The notes below the pieces were generated by a model. It was not told the origin of the DNA. It saw only the letters and a program-made list of their open reading frames with translations, and ran no database searches. The translations under genes were made by a program, and so were the position numbers. Source: Bacteroidales bacterium (GTDB lineage: Bacteria; Bacteroidota; Bacteroidia; Bacteroidales; JAADJA01). Taken from it: DNA of 36,207 nucleotides. Below, in pieces: positions 1 to 8,493 of this stretch (positions are counted from its first letter, which is position 1; the number at the start of each line of letters is the position of its first letter). Where the stretch lies: the NCBI GenBank assembly GCA_020438135.1, contig JAGQVF010000077.1, positions 678 through 36,884 on the forward strand. The letters are read 5' to 3'.

Positions 1-492
1 TACCTGGTCCTGGTTCATTTTACAGGAGGAAGGAACAATGTATTCCTTCAGAAAGAAGTGATGGTGGCTACTGTTTACGTTACCGGTGTTTGGGGCGGCC
101 CCATGGTTCTGGCCTGGAAAACACTTGTGGCAATGGATTGGCTGTTTGCGGTGATCTTTCTGCTTCTTGCATTTACCAATGTTTTGTATTTTACAGTTTT
201 TGATGCAGATAGCGACACTATTGATCATCATCCAACCCTTTTGACGCGAATTGGCCTGCGTAAAACGCTTAGGCTATTTTATGCCCTCAGCCTGACTACC
301 TGTCTTGCAGCATGTTTCTCGTTTTTTTATACCGACCTGACTTTATATAAAATTGCTTCGCTAATTTATATATTGATGGATTTAATGATGGTTGCGCTTA
401 TCTTTTATAAAAAAACTACCATAGTCGGGGTAAATTATCGATATCTGGGTGAGATGGTATTTTGGCTGCCCGGTTTACTGCTTTTGGGGTAG
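1..492 (+). CDS. UbiA-like prenyltransferase family membrane protein, 3' part
   Basis: The reading frame is open from base 1, so the 5' end lies outside the window; about 163 C-terminal residues are visible. It is strongly hydrophobic, with about four membrane segments. A short stretch with N, Y, and then D-A-D-S-D followed by H-H-P-T-L-L resembles the second aspartate-rich loop of UbiA-type prenyltransferases, and a preceding K-E-V...G-V-W-G-G-P segment also fits this superfamily. Bacteroidota carry many small UbiA-like proteins without an assigned substrate, so no reaction is proposed. The GTG at 58 is an internal codon, not a convincing start. The gene is followed by about 160 bp without a gene and then a terminator-like hairpin shared with the convergent protease gene. 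Family call moderate, function unknown. Confidence 0.6.
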   Translation, partial: YLVLVHFTGGRNNVFLQKEVMVATVYVTGVWGGPMVLAWKTLVAMDWLFAVIFLLLAFTNVLYFTVFDADSDTIDHHPTLLTRIGLRKTLRLFYALSLTTCLAACFSFFYTDLTLYKIASLIYILMDLMMVALIFYKKTTIVGVNYRYLGEMVFWLPGLLLLG

Positions 493-516
493 GTGAGGGG
501 ACATAATTGATTGAAA

Positions 517-579
517 GTGTTGACACAATTGACTCGTGTGTATAAGGTTGGAGCATGTGCTCATGATTCAACTGAATCA
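517..579. repeat. Three tight inverted repeats in the 493-653 intergenic stretch
   Basis: Three perfect short palindromic stems, each with a 2-nt centre, lie close together: GTGT-TG-ACAC (517-526), GAGCA-TG-TGCTC (551-562) and TGATTCA-AC-TGAATCA (564-579). No open frame of note crosses them. They could be operator-like sites, small RNA hairpins, or chance in AT-rich DNA. The rest of 493-653 shows nothing recognisable. Confidence 0.35.
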
Positions 580-653
580 ACCGGTTCAATTCCGCTTGGC
601 AAGAACTTCGTTTCGATTAGTCCCTGCTCCCTGGGCGAGACATTACCGGCAAT

Positions 654-688
654 AAAAAACCCCCTTTCAGAAGAAAGAGGGCTTTTTT
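654..688. terminator. Bidirectional rho-independent terminator
   Basis: An A-run (654-659) precedes a stem of about nine pairs with one mismatch: C660-C668 pairs with G673-G681 around an AGAA tetraloop at 669-672. T683-T688 follows. Because it has A's on one side and T's on the other, it can act in both directions. It lies between the UbiA-like gene and the convergent C10 protease gene, whose stop is at 710. Confidence 0.85.
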
Positions 689-709
689 AGATTTATTAAA
701 AAGATCGTT

Positions 710-2830
710 TTATTTCACGATCACTTTTTCATTCACGTTGCCTTTGTTGCTGGTGATTGAAAGGAAGTAAACACCTTTCGACATTTGTGAGAGATCAATT
801 GTATTAAAATAATCTCCGGCGAAATTATCGTTTGCTTGCTCATAAACAACCTCACCCGTAACAGAGATCAGTTTAACATCAACTGATTGGATATCATCTG
901 ATTTAAAGCTGATGTTTAATTGATTGTTTGCAGGATTCGGATACACATTCAAATGATCGATTCCGGCCTCATGCTGCTCAACACCTACGTTTCCGGCTTC
1001 CCATGTGGCTGTGAATCCGGGTCCGTTTGAAGCACCGTCTGTATAGAATGAAACAAACAGTTTTCCGCTTTCAACATAAATCGGGTCAGGAATTTCACTG
1101 CCTGAGAACTGATCGATCAACTGGTTGTTTCCACCGTCGAAAACTTTTACGTAGTCTTTTTCTTCTTCAGTTTCGAAAGAAGTAAACGTAAGTGTTACAC
1201 CATTTGCGAACTGTGGTACGATCATCCAGTTACAGGTGGTGTTATTTTTATAATAAAAATCACCGCTGCCATCTTCAAACATACCTTCAGGACCTTCGAA
1301 AACTGTGGTTCCGCTACACCATGAAGGAACCAAACTGCTGTATTCCATTCTCCAGCCTGAACCTGTAACACCATCACCATCTGCTTCGAATGTAACATAT
1401 ACCTTGTTGCCAGTTGATTGGATAAATCCTGTGGGAACAGATGTTCCTGAATAAGTTCCGAGTACTGGAGAGCTATCATCCGGTCCGTCATAAATCGTAA
1501 CAATATCATCAGGATCGGTATCCATAACAACAAAGCTGAGTTTGATGCTGGTCACCGAATCAGTTGCAGTTTGAGGTGAAATAAGCCAGCTACAACTTGC
1601 ATTTTCATCATAGTTATCCTGTGGTCCGCTACCGTCTTCAAATGAACCAACTTGTGTGGTCCTAGTATAGTCTGCCTGACATCCGTAAGGATAGCTGCCG
1701 TCGTTCGGGAAAATATTAACAACCATTCCCTGCCCCTGTGTAAAACCACCGGCATTTGAAATAAGATACCAACCGTTGCTTGAACCGCTCCAACCGAAAT
1801 TAAAGTGGTACATATCGTCTGAATCATGGTACCCGTCAAGAACAAAGGCATGTCCCTCATTTTGTGGGGTATGTCCTGAGTAGTATATCGGACAAAGGTC
1901 GTTTAACTCACTGTGAATCCAGTTTTCCCACGTTGATAACTGTACACCCTGGCGCAATTTATAAGAAACCGTATTGGAATATCCGAAGTAAGTTTTTAAA
2001 GCGTAAGGAACATCCGTACTGTATGATCCTGAACCATCAGGTCCAAAATTCATTTCAACAGAAACGGCTGCATGATATCCGATCAATGCCATTGGTAAGT
2101 TAACTTTCTGATCGGAATTATCAATCATACCGTCCCAATCATAAGTTGTGTTGCCATAGTCAGCACTTAAAGTTCCATAGGGATACTGATAGTAGCTGCT
2201 GCTTCCACTTCCCTGATGCGGATAACGCCAGTAGAGCATGATCTGTGCCATAGCGGTTGCAACGCAACCCACATACACATGACCACCCGGGCCTGAAGCA
2301 TCCTCGGGACACAGGTAGTTATAAGGACTGTCCTGGTTCCAGGTGGCTGTTAACAGCGGTTCCATATCTTTTGAACTTTTTGTTGGTGTAAATCCTGCAG
2401 GATCAAAAGCTGCCAGTTCGTTCCATTGCGATGCAATTTCTTCTGTAGCTTTGATGTTGTTATCTTTCAGGAATTTAACGTGTTCGCCATATTCCCACAT
2501 GATGCCTGCAAAACCTTCAGGTTGACCGGTTTCGCTGTAATGGCTGTCGAAAGTGTAACCCAAAACAGGTTCGATCGCATCATCTGCAGCAATCAAAATG
2601 TATCCGAGATTTTCAAAATTGAAAACATAGATCACATCTGTACCATTGTTTTGATAAGTAAATTGTTCAACAATTTTCAGATCATCAAAAGCAATTTCCT
2701 GGTGGTAGGTGATCACTTTCTGGTAATAGGCATTAAGAGCGATCTGCTCCGCCTGATTAACTTCTACATTTTTGGCAAATACCAGGCCTGCAAAGGCCAT
2801 CAATAAAATACTGAGTAAAAAACGTTTCAT
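710..2830 (-). CDS. Secreted C10 (streptopain-like) cysteine protease with two CUB domains and T9SS sorting domain
   Basis: This 706-aa protein begins with a signal peptide (cleavage likely after Ala19 in V-F-A). Residues 20-150 look like the SpeB-type inhibitory propeptide. The peptidase domain spans about 155-375, with the nucleophile Cys189 in GCVATAMAQ and the catalytic His327 in EGHAFVLDGYH, followed by the NFGWSG motif. Two CUB-type beta-sandwich domains follow (about 384-496 and 505-610), each with a C-x-W-x-I/M pattern and an I/V-x-D-G motif. The C-terminal 80 residues are a type A T9SS sorting domain starting at YPNP (630-633). It is therefore probably exported across the outer membrane and cell-attached or released, acting on extracellular protein. 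The gene stands alone, with a TATATTTG box upstream and a terminator downstream. No Shine-Dalgarno is seen. Confidence 0.93.
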   Translation of the reverse strand: MKRFLLSILLMAFAGLVFAKNVEVNQAEQIALNAYYQKVITYHQEIAFDDLKIVEQFTYQNNGTDVIYVFNFENLGYILIAADDAIEPVLGYTFDSHYSETGQPEGFAGIMWEYGEHVKFLKDNNIKATEEIASQWNELAAFDPAGFTPTKSSKDMEPLLTATWNQDSPYNYLCPEDASGPGGHVYVGCVATAMAQIMLYWRYPHQGSGSSSYYQYPYGTLSADYGNTTYDWDGMIDNSDQKVNLPMALIGYHAAVSVEMNFGPDGSGSYSTDVPYALKTYFGYSNTVSYKLRQGVQLSTWENWIHSELNDLCPIYYSGHTPQNEGHAFVLDGYHDSDDMYHFNFGWSGSSNGWYLISNAGGFTQGQGMVVNIFPNDGSYPYGCQADYTRTTQVGSFEDGSGPQDNYDENASCSWLISPQTATDSVTSIKLSFVVMDTDPDDIVTIYDGPDDSSPVLGTYSGTSVPTGFIQSTGNKVYVTFEADGDGVTGSGWRMEYSSLVPSWCSGTTVFEGPEGMFEDGSGDFYYKNNTTCNWMIVPQFANGVTLTFTSFETEEEKDYVKVFDGGNNQLIDQFSGSEIPDPIYVESGKLFVSFYTDGASNGPGFTATWEAGNVGVEQHEAGIDHLNVYPNPANNQLNISFKSDDIQSVDVKLISVTGEVVYEQANDNFAGDYFNTIDLSQMSKGVYFLSITSNKGNVNEKVIVK

Positions 2831-2868
2831 GATTTATTTATGTTTGAGTTATTCAACCTTACTGGGTG

Positions 2869-2899
2869 CAAATATAAAAAGATTCATAAACTATAACAG
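2869..2899 (-). promoter_or_regulatory. Promoter of the CUB-containing C10 protease gene
   Basis: On the minus strand, TATATTTG (2869-2876) matches the Bacteroidota -7 consensus TAnnTTTG exactly, 38 bp before the start codon. The -33 region about 20 bp further upstream is weak (CTG in place of TTG at 2897-2899). Confidence 0.6.
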
Positions 2900-3011
2900 A
2901 GATACAATCAAATAGTTGAATTCATTTCTATGAACCCGGTAAAATGTTAATTGTTTAACCCCGATTTAACGGTCAATATTTTATTCCTGACAATATTTTT
3001 GAAGATAAGGT

Positions 3012-3040
3012 TTGTTTAAAAGGAAGATTTTATACTTTTG
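3012..3040 (+). promoter_or_regulatory. Promoter of the tRNA-Met gene
   Basis: TTG (3012-3014) and TACTTTTG (3033-3040), separated by 18 bp, fit the Bacteroidota -33/-7 arrangement. The box ends 16 bp before the tRNA's first base. Confidence 0.7.
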
Positions 3041-3056
3041 CACCCTCAAAATTATT

Positions 3057-3130
3057 GGCGGGGTAGCTCAGTTGGTTAGAGCGTCGGATTCATAACCCGG
3101 AGGTCACGAGTTCAATTCTCGTCCCCGCTA
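3057..3130 (+). tRNA. tRNA-Met (CAU), elongator type
   Basis: The 74-nt sequence folds as a cloverleaf. The acceptor stem is 3057-3063 with 3123-3129, G-T at its first pair. T8/A9 are 3064-3065 and the D stem is GCTC/GAGC. The anticodon CAT is at 3091-3093 in a TTCATAA loop, and the T loop carries TTCAATT. The discriminator is A3130 and CCA is not encoded. The anticodon stem has an A-C mismatch next to the loop. It lacks the three G-C pairs of initiator tRNAs, so it is read as elongator Met; a lysidine-modified tRNA-Ile2, which also has a CAU anticodon, cannot be fully excluded by eye. It is a single gene with its own promoter and terminator. Confidence 0.95.
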
Positions 3131-3131
3131 C

Positions 3132-3163
3132 AAAAAAAACCTGCCTACGCGGTAGGCTTTTTT
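3132..3163 (+). terminator. Terminator of the tRNA-Met gene
   Basis: An A-run is followed by GCCTAC (3143-3148), a 3-nt loop and GTAGGC (3152-3157), then six T's (3158-3163). It is a perfect 6-bp stem right after the tRNA. The stretch 3164-3390 after it holds no gene or RNA that I can recognise. Confidence 0.85.
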
Positions 3164-3370
3164 ATTTTATCCCGAACCCTGAAACAGTACAAAAGATGCA
3201 TTCCCGGTATTGGTTTCCATATCAGAATACGTAATTGTTTAAACCTACAGATTAGTGAAAAAGCGGATCGGTCTATACTGCAATCTTCATGTCAAAAAAA
3301 AGAACATCGAAACCTTTCCTGTTATTCCAGGATAGTATTAGCCGAACGAAATGATGTCGGCATTTTGTAG

Positions 3371-3378
3371 TAATTTCG
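3371..3378 (+). promoter_or_regulatory. Possible -7 box for the 7TM-HD gene
   Basis: TAATTTCG differs from TAnnTTTG at one base and sits 19 bp before the start codon. No clear -33 TTG is found at the right distance, so this is tentative. Confidence 0.3.
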
Positions 3379-3397
3379 TATTCCTAAAATAATTTGA

Positions 3398-5470
3398 ATG
3401 AAAAGATTTTTTTCATATTTGCGAAACCACTATTCCGATATAACAAAAATTCTGCTCTTTCTGTTAAGTGTCGTGCTGCTGGTTATGGTATTCCCTAAAG
3501 AAGGTAAGTTCAAGTATGAGTTCAGCAAAGGGAAACCCTGGATGCATGATGATTTGATCGCCCCTTTTGATTTTGCCATTCTCAAGTCGGACGAAGAACT
3601 TGAAAAGGAAAAGTCAGAGGTGTTAAAAGAACTTAAGCCCTATTTTCGAAGAGATCTTTCGGCAGAGGCAAAACAGAAAGATCAACTGTTGTCGGATTTT
3701 GCAAAACGATGGAAAACAAAATATCCCGATGACGACCTGGAAAACAAAAAATATCTGCAGAATAAAAACCTTGCTTCACAACTATTTGATACATTGATGC
3801 AGAAGGGTATCCTCGAAAATATTGATATAGTGGATGACCGCACCGGCGGTAAAACCATTTACCTGATCATTGATAATGTGGTGAGTGAACGTCTCGCATC
3901 GGGTTTTCTCACCATTGGGGATGTTGATGCTTACATGGACCGGTTTATTCCGCAAAAAAAAATATTTGAACCGGCTTTTGTAAAATCTGTGATTAAAAGT
4001 AATCTGATCAGAAATCTTCGATACGATAACGAAACTACAGAAAAAGAAAAAAAAGCTCTACTCGGAAATATATCTCCTACAAGGGGAATGGTTCAAAGCG
4101 GTGAACGGATCATTTCGAGAGGTGAGCTGGTTACCGGACCTAAATACCTGGTGCTCGAATCGCTTCGAAAAGATTACGAAAGTAAATTGGGAAGTTCTTT
4201 TAAGTATATCGGCATCCTTGCCGGACAAATCATTTTGATGGTTGTTACGATGGCGTCGCTATTCCTGTTCCTCTTTTTTTTCAGGAAAGAAATTTTTGCT
4301 GAAACCAAACAAATCGTACTGATCCTGCTATTGATTTTGTTTATGGTTATGGTTACCAGCCTTATGGTAAGGTTCAGTCCGGGCTATGTATATCTGATCC
4401 CGGTATGTTTGGTGCCGATCATCATCGGTGTGTTTATGGATTCACGGCTGGCGTTGTTTACGCATCTTACCACCATTATCCTTACAGCTTTTCTCGTTCC
4501 GAACAGTTACGAATATGTATTTTTGCAACTTTTTGCCGGTATCGTTACCATATTAAGTACAGTGAGGCTTGACCATCGCTCGCAGTTTTTTTTCACCTCC
4601 CTCATGATATTCGTTACGTATTCTTTAATATACACCGGTATGACCCTCATCAAAGAAGGTACACTAACCGATATCAACCTGGTTTATTTCGGCCTGTTCG
4701 GAGGCAGTGCTATCCTCACTTTATTCTCCTATCCGGTGATTTTTGTTTTTGAAAAAATATTCGGTTTAATCACCAATGTTACACTTCTTGAACTGTCCAA
4801 TACGAACAATAAACTGTTACGTGAGCTTGCGTTAAAGGCGCCCGGAACATTTCAGCACTCTATGCAAATGGCTAACCTGGCAGAGGAGGCGATCCATGAA
4901 ATCGGTGGAAATCCTTTGCTTGTCCGTACAGGTGCCATGTATCACGACATCGGTAAAATGAGGGAACCACTCTATTTTGTCGAAAATCAAACCACAGGTG
5001 TAAATCCGCATGATGAGTTAACTTATGAGGAAAGTGCAGAGATCATTGTTGATCATGTTTATCGTGGCATCGACCTTGCTCGAAAACACAACCTGCCTGA
5101 ACAGATCATCGATTTTATCCGGACACATCACGGCACCCGGAAAGCAGAATATTTTTATACACTTGCCAAAAGGGATAATCCTGACGAAGAAGTTGATGCC
5201 GGCGCTTACACCTATCCGGGCCCTGAACCTTATTCGAAAGAAACTGCTGTATTAATGATGGCCGACACCGTAGAAGCTGCTTCAAGAAGTTTGAAAAAGC
5301 CGGATGAAGAAGCGATCAATAACCTCGTTGAAAGTGTGATCGATAAACAGATAAGCAGCAGACAATTCGATAATGCGGATATTACTTTTCGTGATATTAG
5401 AAAGATCAAACAGCTTTTCAAAAAGAAATTGCTGAATATTTATCACATCCGGATTGAGTATCCTAAATAA
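3398..5470 (+). CDS. 7TM-HD family (PgpH-like) phosphohydrolase, probable c-di-AMP phosphodiesterase
   Basis: This 690-aa protein has the layout of the 7TMR-HD family: one N-terminal membrane helix (about 16-32), an extracytoplasmic 7TMR-HDED domain (about 35-265), a block of about seven membrane helices (268-455), and a cytoplasmic HD domain (about 465-690). Metal-binding residues are visible: His487 in FQHS, His516-Asp517 in YHDIGK, His553 in VDHV, His577/578 in RTHHGT and Asp623 in MADTVE. Characterised members such as Listeria PgpH hydrolyse cyclic di-AMP, and this is the expected reaction; it is inferred, not shown. The extracytoplasmic domain would sense an envelope or environmental cue. 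The gene is a single unit on the plus strand and ends 25 bp from the convergent M1 peptidase gene, with no hairpin between them. Confidence 0.9.
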   Translation: MKRFFSYLRNHYSDITKILLFLLSVVLLVMVFPKEGKFKYEFSKGKPWMHDDLIAPFDFAILKSDEELEKEKSEVLKELKPYFRRDLSAEAKQKDQLLSDFAKRWKTKYPDDDLENKKYLQNKNLASQLFDTLMQKGILENIDIVDDRTGGKTIYLIIDNVVSERLASGFLTIGDVDAYMDRFIPQKKIFEPAFVKSVIKSNLIRNLRYDNETTEKEKKALLGNISPTRGMVQSGERIISRGELVTGPKYLVLESLRKDYESKLGSSFKYIGILAGQIILMVVTMASLFLFLFFFRKEIFAETKQIVLILLLILFMVMVTSLMVRFSPGYVYLIPVCLVPIIIGVFMDSRLALFTHLTTIILTAFLVPNSYEYVFLQLFAGIVTILSTVRLDHRSQFFFTSLMIFVTYSLIYTGMTLIKEGTLTDINLVYFGLFGGSAILTLFSYPVIFVFEKIFGLITNVTLLELSNTNNKLLRELALKAPGTFQHSMQMANLAEEAIHEIGGNPLLVRTGAMYHDIGKMREPLYFVENQTTGVNPHDELTYEESAEIIVDHVYRGIDLARKHNLPEQIIDFIRTHHGTRKAEYFYTLAKRDNPDEEVDAGAYTYPGPEPYSKETAVLMMADTVEAASRSLKKPDEEAINNLVESVIDKQISSRQFDNADITFRDIRKIKQLFKKKLLNIYHIRIEYPK

Positions 5471-5495
5471 AGTCTGAAATTTAAACTGACGTTAA

Positions 5496-7481
5496 TTATC
5501 TGCTCAATATAATTTTTCTCAGGCCTGTAAATTCTACAGAGGAGATCTCCAAATAATAAATGCCCGGTTTAAGTTTATCTCCTCCGAAATCTGTTCCATC
5601 CCATTCCATCATACTTGTTCCGGATCGAAGAACCTTTTCCTGAACAAGTTGACCCTGGCCGTTAAAAATTTTAATTGGCTTGTCGACTTGTACAACACCC
5701 GGAAAGATGATGGTAAGACGGTCTGAAAATGGATTTGGGAAAACAGTTATCAGATCAGCTCCTGATTGACGTGTTATTCCAACGGGTATTGAAGGCTGAT
5801 ACATTGTTTTTCGAAGTATCCATTTATCAGGATCGATCTGCACATCATTCACTTCTTTATTGAGGTCAAATTCAAATTGTTGGGTTTGCTGGTCATTCCA
5901 GGCGATAACTGTGGTGTCCGAATTATCGGTAAAACTCACATAAATCCTGACTGGCATTTCAAAAACCGGCCTGTACCCATACAATCCCTCCTGTGCCTGG
6001 TAGATCACAACAGACAAATTATTATTTGCTCCCTGGGCATAGTTATAGTGATAAAAAGGCCAGTATTCATCGTAAATCCATTGTTCAAAGAAAAAGTCAA
6101 GGTCCATTCCGGAGGAGTTTTCAAAACTTTGCTGAAGGTCGTAGGTGGAGGCATTTTTATAAGCAAAATCCGGATTTTGTGTATAGTCCTTCAGGGCATC
6201 AAAGAACATATTATCACCTAAAACTCCTCTTAGCATGTGCACGGTATAAGCACCTTTGGTGTAATATATCGATTGAAATGTATTAAAGGTATCTGCTGCA
6301 TTCTGGAGGTAGAGTGTTCCACCGTTCCAATATTCATTGGTTTGCATGTTTTGCTTGTATGCATCAAAGCCAGCCTCATGCTCATCCCAAAGTGCCTCCG
6401 AATAGGTTGCAAAACCTTCGTTTAGCCAGCAATGATGCCAGTCTGCAAGGGTGATCATATCACCGAACCACATATGCGCTAACTCATGTACACTGGTCAT
6501 AAACCAACTGGCCGAAAGATTATTCTGTATCGTATTGGTTTGATTTTCGATGGCACCGTAAAAACCAAGTTGTGTCATCCCGTATTTCTCTTCGCTGAAA
6601 GGATATGTCCCGAAAATATCCGAAAAAAACTGGATTGCATCCGGTAGCTGGCTTACCCCATTTTGGGCTGACGCCAGGTTCTCCTGAAATACATAATATT
6701 CCAGCGGAAAAGTTTCACCTCCGGTGCCGTTGAACTGTTCCTGGAAATGAACATAGTTCGATACAGCAGCCATGATATAGTAGGTAACGATCGGGTAACG
6801 GTGCCGCCACTGAAAGGTTTTGGTATCGCCATTGTCGATCACATTTTCGAGTACACCATTTGATATTCCCATCAACTCCTGTCCATTGATCACCTCATCC
6901 GGAAGGGTGATGTCCATATACATCGAATCTGGCTTGTCTTCAGGGCCGTCTTTGCAGGGATACCAGTAGTGTGCCAGATAAGGTGTTGATAAAGTTGCAA
7001 TGATCGGCTCACCATTGCCATGGGATTCATACCGCATTCCTTTATAACCTCCTGCCAATACAGGGATTCCATGATAAGATACGGTAATTTCAAGCTGATC
7101 TCCGGGATTGTAATCGCCATCCAGGGTAATGACAATTAAATCGTTATCCTGGTAAAATGATTCAGCAGGTGCGCTGATGGCATCCACATTCAGAGAACTG
7201 TTCAGGTTGATTGACACGGTGTTTAAATTTGCAACAACAGGTTCGAATAAAATCGAAACATCGCCCTCCACCCAGGGAGCATATACACCGATCTCAATAT
7301 CGATGTAATAAAACAGAACATTTATATTGGTATCTCCTTTTACTTTTTGACTGTAGTTCAGAAATTCTTTAAACGTTTGATATTCATTTTGGTAATGGTT
7401 TAGAATTTCCGGTGATTTCTGTGAAAACAATCCATTACAGGCTGCAAGCAAAAGAATTGTAAACAAGTATTTAATTCTCAT
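5496..7481 (-). CDS. Secreted M1 family zinc aminopeptidase with T9SS sorting domain
   Basis: This gluzincin aminopeptidase has 661 aa from the ATG at 7481. The M1 hallmarks are HELAH (332-336) with the third zinc ligand Glu355 in NEGFATYSE, and the substrate-binding GAIEN (309-313), a variant of GAMEN. The signal peptide ends near L-F-S-Q (about 21). The L-A-A-C within it could be read as a lipobox, but a C-terminal type A sorting domain (about 590-661, with VFPNP) argues for T9SS export and signal peptidase I cleavage. A start 29 codons further upstream would lie inside folP and put the signal peptide internally, so it was rejected. The start codon overlaps the end of folP by 11 bp, suggesting translational coupling. 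Likely role: trimming peptides outside the cell. Confidence 0.92.
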   Translation of the reverse strand: MRIKYLFTILLLAACNGLFSQKSPEILNHYQNEYQTFKEFLNYSQKVKGDTNINVLFYYIDIEIGVYAPWVEGDVSILFEPVVANLNTVSINLNSSLNVDAISAPAESFYQDNDLIVITLDGDYNPGDQLEITVSYHGIPVLAGGYKGMRYESHGNGEPIIATLSTPYLAHYWYPCKDGPEDKPDSMYMDITLPDEVINGQELMGISNGVLENVIDNGDTKTFQWRHRYPIVTYYIMAAVSNYVHFQEQFNGTGGETFPLEYYVFQENLASAQNGVSQLPDAIQFFSDIFGTYPFSEEKYGMTQLGFYGAIENQTNTIQNNLSASWFMTSVHELAHMWFGDMITLADWHHCWLNEGFATYSEALWDEHEAGFDAYKQNMQTNEYWNGGTLYLQNAADTFNTFQSIYYTKGAYTVHMLRGVLGDNMFFDALKDYTQNPDFAYKNASTYDLQQSFENSSGMDLDFFFEQWIYDEYWPFYHYNYAQGANNNLSVVIYQAQEGLYGYRPVFEMPVRIYVSFTDNSDTTVIAWNDQQTQQFEFDLNKEVNDVQIDPDKWILRKTMYQPSIPVGITRQSGADLITVFPNPFSDRLTIIFPGVVQVDKPIKIFNGQGQLVQEKVLRSGTSMMEWDGTDFGGDKLKPGIYYLEISSVEFTGLRKIILSR

Positions 7482-8343
7482 CGTAATTTGTTGATTTTTT
7501 GTATTGTTGAAATAGTTTAACGGCTTCAACCGCCTCTTTAACATCATGGACACGTAAAATATTTGCACCGTTCAGCAGGGCCATGGTATTAATAACAGTG
7601 GTTCCGTTGAGTGCCGATTCAGGTTTTACCAATAAAACTTTATTGATCATCGATTTGCGTGAGGTGCCTGCCAGGATCGGAAGCCCGAGTTTTGTGTAAT
7701 GATTGAGACCGGATAGCAGCCTGAAGTTATGATCTACAGTTTTGCCAAAACCGAATCCCGGATCCAGAATTATGTCAGCCGTAAATCCGGCTTGTTTCAG
7801 TTTGTGTATTTGTTTTGAGAAAAAGTCGCCCACTTCGCGAATTACATCCTGGTAAACAGGACTTATCTGCATATTGGCCGGTGTACCCTGCATATGCATG
7901 ATCACATATGGGATATTCAGCTTTGCCATCACCGGTATCATTTCATCATCAATGGTTCCGCCGGAGATATCATTGATCATATCGGCGCCAAGTTCTGCCG
8001 CCCACTTTGCAACAGCTGAAAGATACGTGTCGACAGAAATAGTTGTATCCGGGAAGGTTTTGCGAATTTCTTTCAGTGGTGTTTCCAGTCTTTTGATCTC
8101 TTCTTCAGCTCCAATACCCTTACTGCCCGGCCGTGTTGATAAAGCTCCGAGATCAATGATAGCTGCCCCTTCCTCAAGCATTTTATCTACAGCTACCAGA
8201 TAGTTTTGCCGTAAAAACCGGTTTCCTGAATAAAATGAATCGGTCGTAAGGTTCACGATACCCATCACCACGGGTACCTTAAGATTCAGGCGGTTTGTAG
8301 GCGTTGTTATGAACAGGGATTGTTTTTGTAGTTCCGGATTCAT
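7471..8343 (-). CDS. folP: Dihydropteroate synthase
   Basis: FolP condenses 6-hydroxymethyl-7,8-dihydropterin diphosphate with p-aminobenzoate to give dihydropteroate in folate synthesis. All family motifs are present in order: MGIVNLTTDSF (usually TPDSF), IDLGALSTRPGS, SVDTY, NDISGG, MHMQGTP, DPGFGFGKT, GTSRKS and RVHDV. The TIM-barrel length of 290 aa is normal. The start is taken as the ATG at 8343; a TTG five codons upstream is possible but less likely. The gene is divergent from the DUF1599 gene, with 150 bp between the starts. It is followed by the M1 peptidase gene, whose ATG lies inside its last codons. Confidence 0.95.
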   Translation of the reverse strand: MNPELQKQSLFITTPTNRLNLKVPVVMGIVNLTTDSFYSGNRFLRQNYLVAVDKMLEEGAAIIDLGALSTRPGSKGIGAEEEIKRLETPLKEIRKTFPDTTISVDTYLSAVAKWAAELGADMINDISGGTIDDEMIPVMAKLNIPYVIMHMQGTPANMQISPVYQDVIREVGDFFSKQIHKLKQAGFTADIILDPGFGFGKTVDHNFRLLSGLNHYTKLGLPILAGTSRKSMINKVLLVKPESALNGTTVINTMALLNGANILRVHDVKEAVEAVKLFQQYKKSTNYDEN

Positions 8344-8366
8344 GATGATTTTCTTCAAACAGATTA

Positions 8367-8374
8367 CGAAGTTA
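8367..8374 (-). promoter_or_regulatory. Possible -7 box of folP
   Basis: The minus strand reads TAACTTCG, one mismatch from TAnnTTTG, 23 bp before the folP ATG. The -33 region is not convincing. Confidence 0.35.
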
Positions 8375-8463
8375 ACCCATTTCCTGCAGATTGAAGCGTA
8401 AAACCGTGAACGAACCTTAACAATTATTTACAATTTGGTAAAATCCGTTTTATGAAATAAACC

Positions 8464-8471
8464 TATTTTTG
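8464..8471 (+). promoter_or_regulatory. -7 box of the DUF1599 gene
   Basis: TATTTTTG matches TAnnTTTG exactly and ends 22 bp before the ATG at 8494, giving a short leader. The best upstream TTG is about 26 bp away, which is longer than usual. Confidence 0.55.
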
Positions 8472-8493
8472 CCTCAAAGGTTAAGCAACAGGC

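Noticed and set aside
520..546. TTGACA plus TATAAG as a sigma-70-like promoter
   Set aside because: The spacer is 15 bp and no gene follows on that strand before the terminator; the window's real promoters follow the Bacteroidota TAnnTTTG form.
1222..2103. Several open frames on both strands within the C10 protease gene
   Set aside because: They lie inside a clearly coding gene with catalytic motifs, lack family resemblance and are shadow frames.
3057..3130. tRNA-Ile2 (lysidine-modified CAU) instead of tRNA-Met
   Set aside because: The body resembles elongator tRNA-Met; kept as Met because a check by tRNA-specific scoring was not possible here.
7482..7568. Longer N-terminus of the M1 aminopeptidase
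   Set aside because: It would overlap folP by almost 100 bp and place the signal peptide inside the protein; the ATG at 7481 gives a normal signal peptide.
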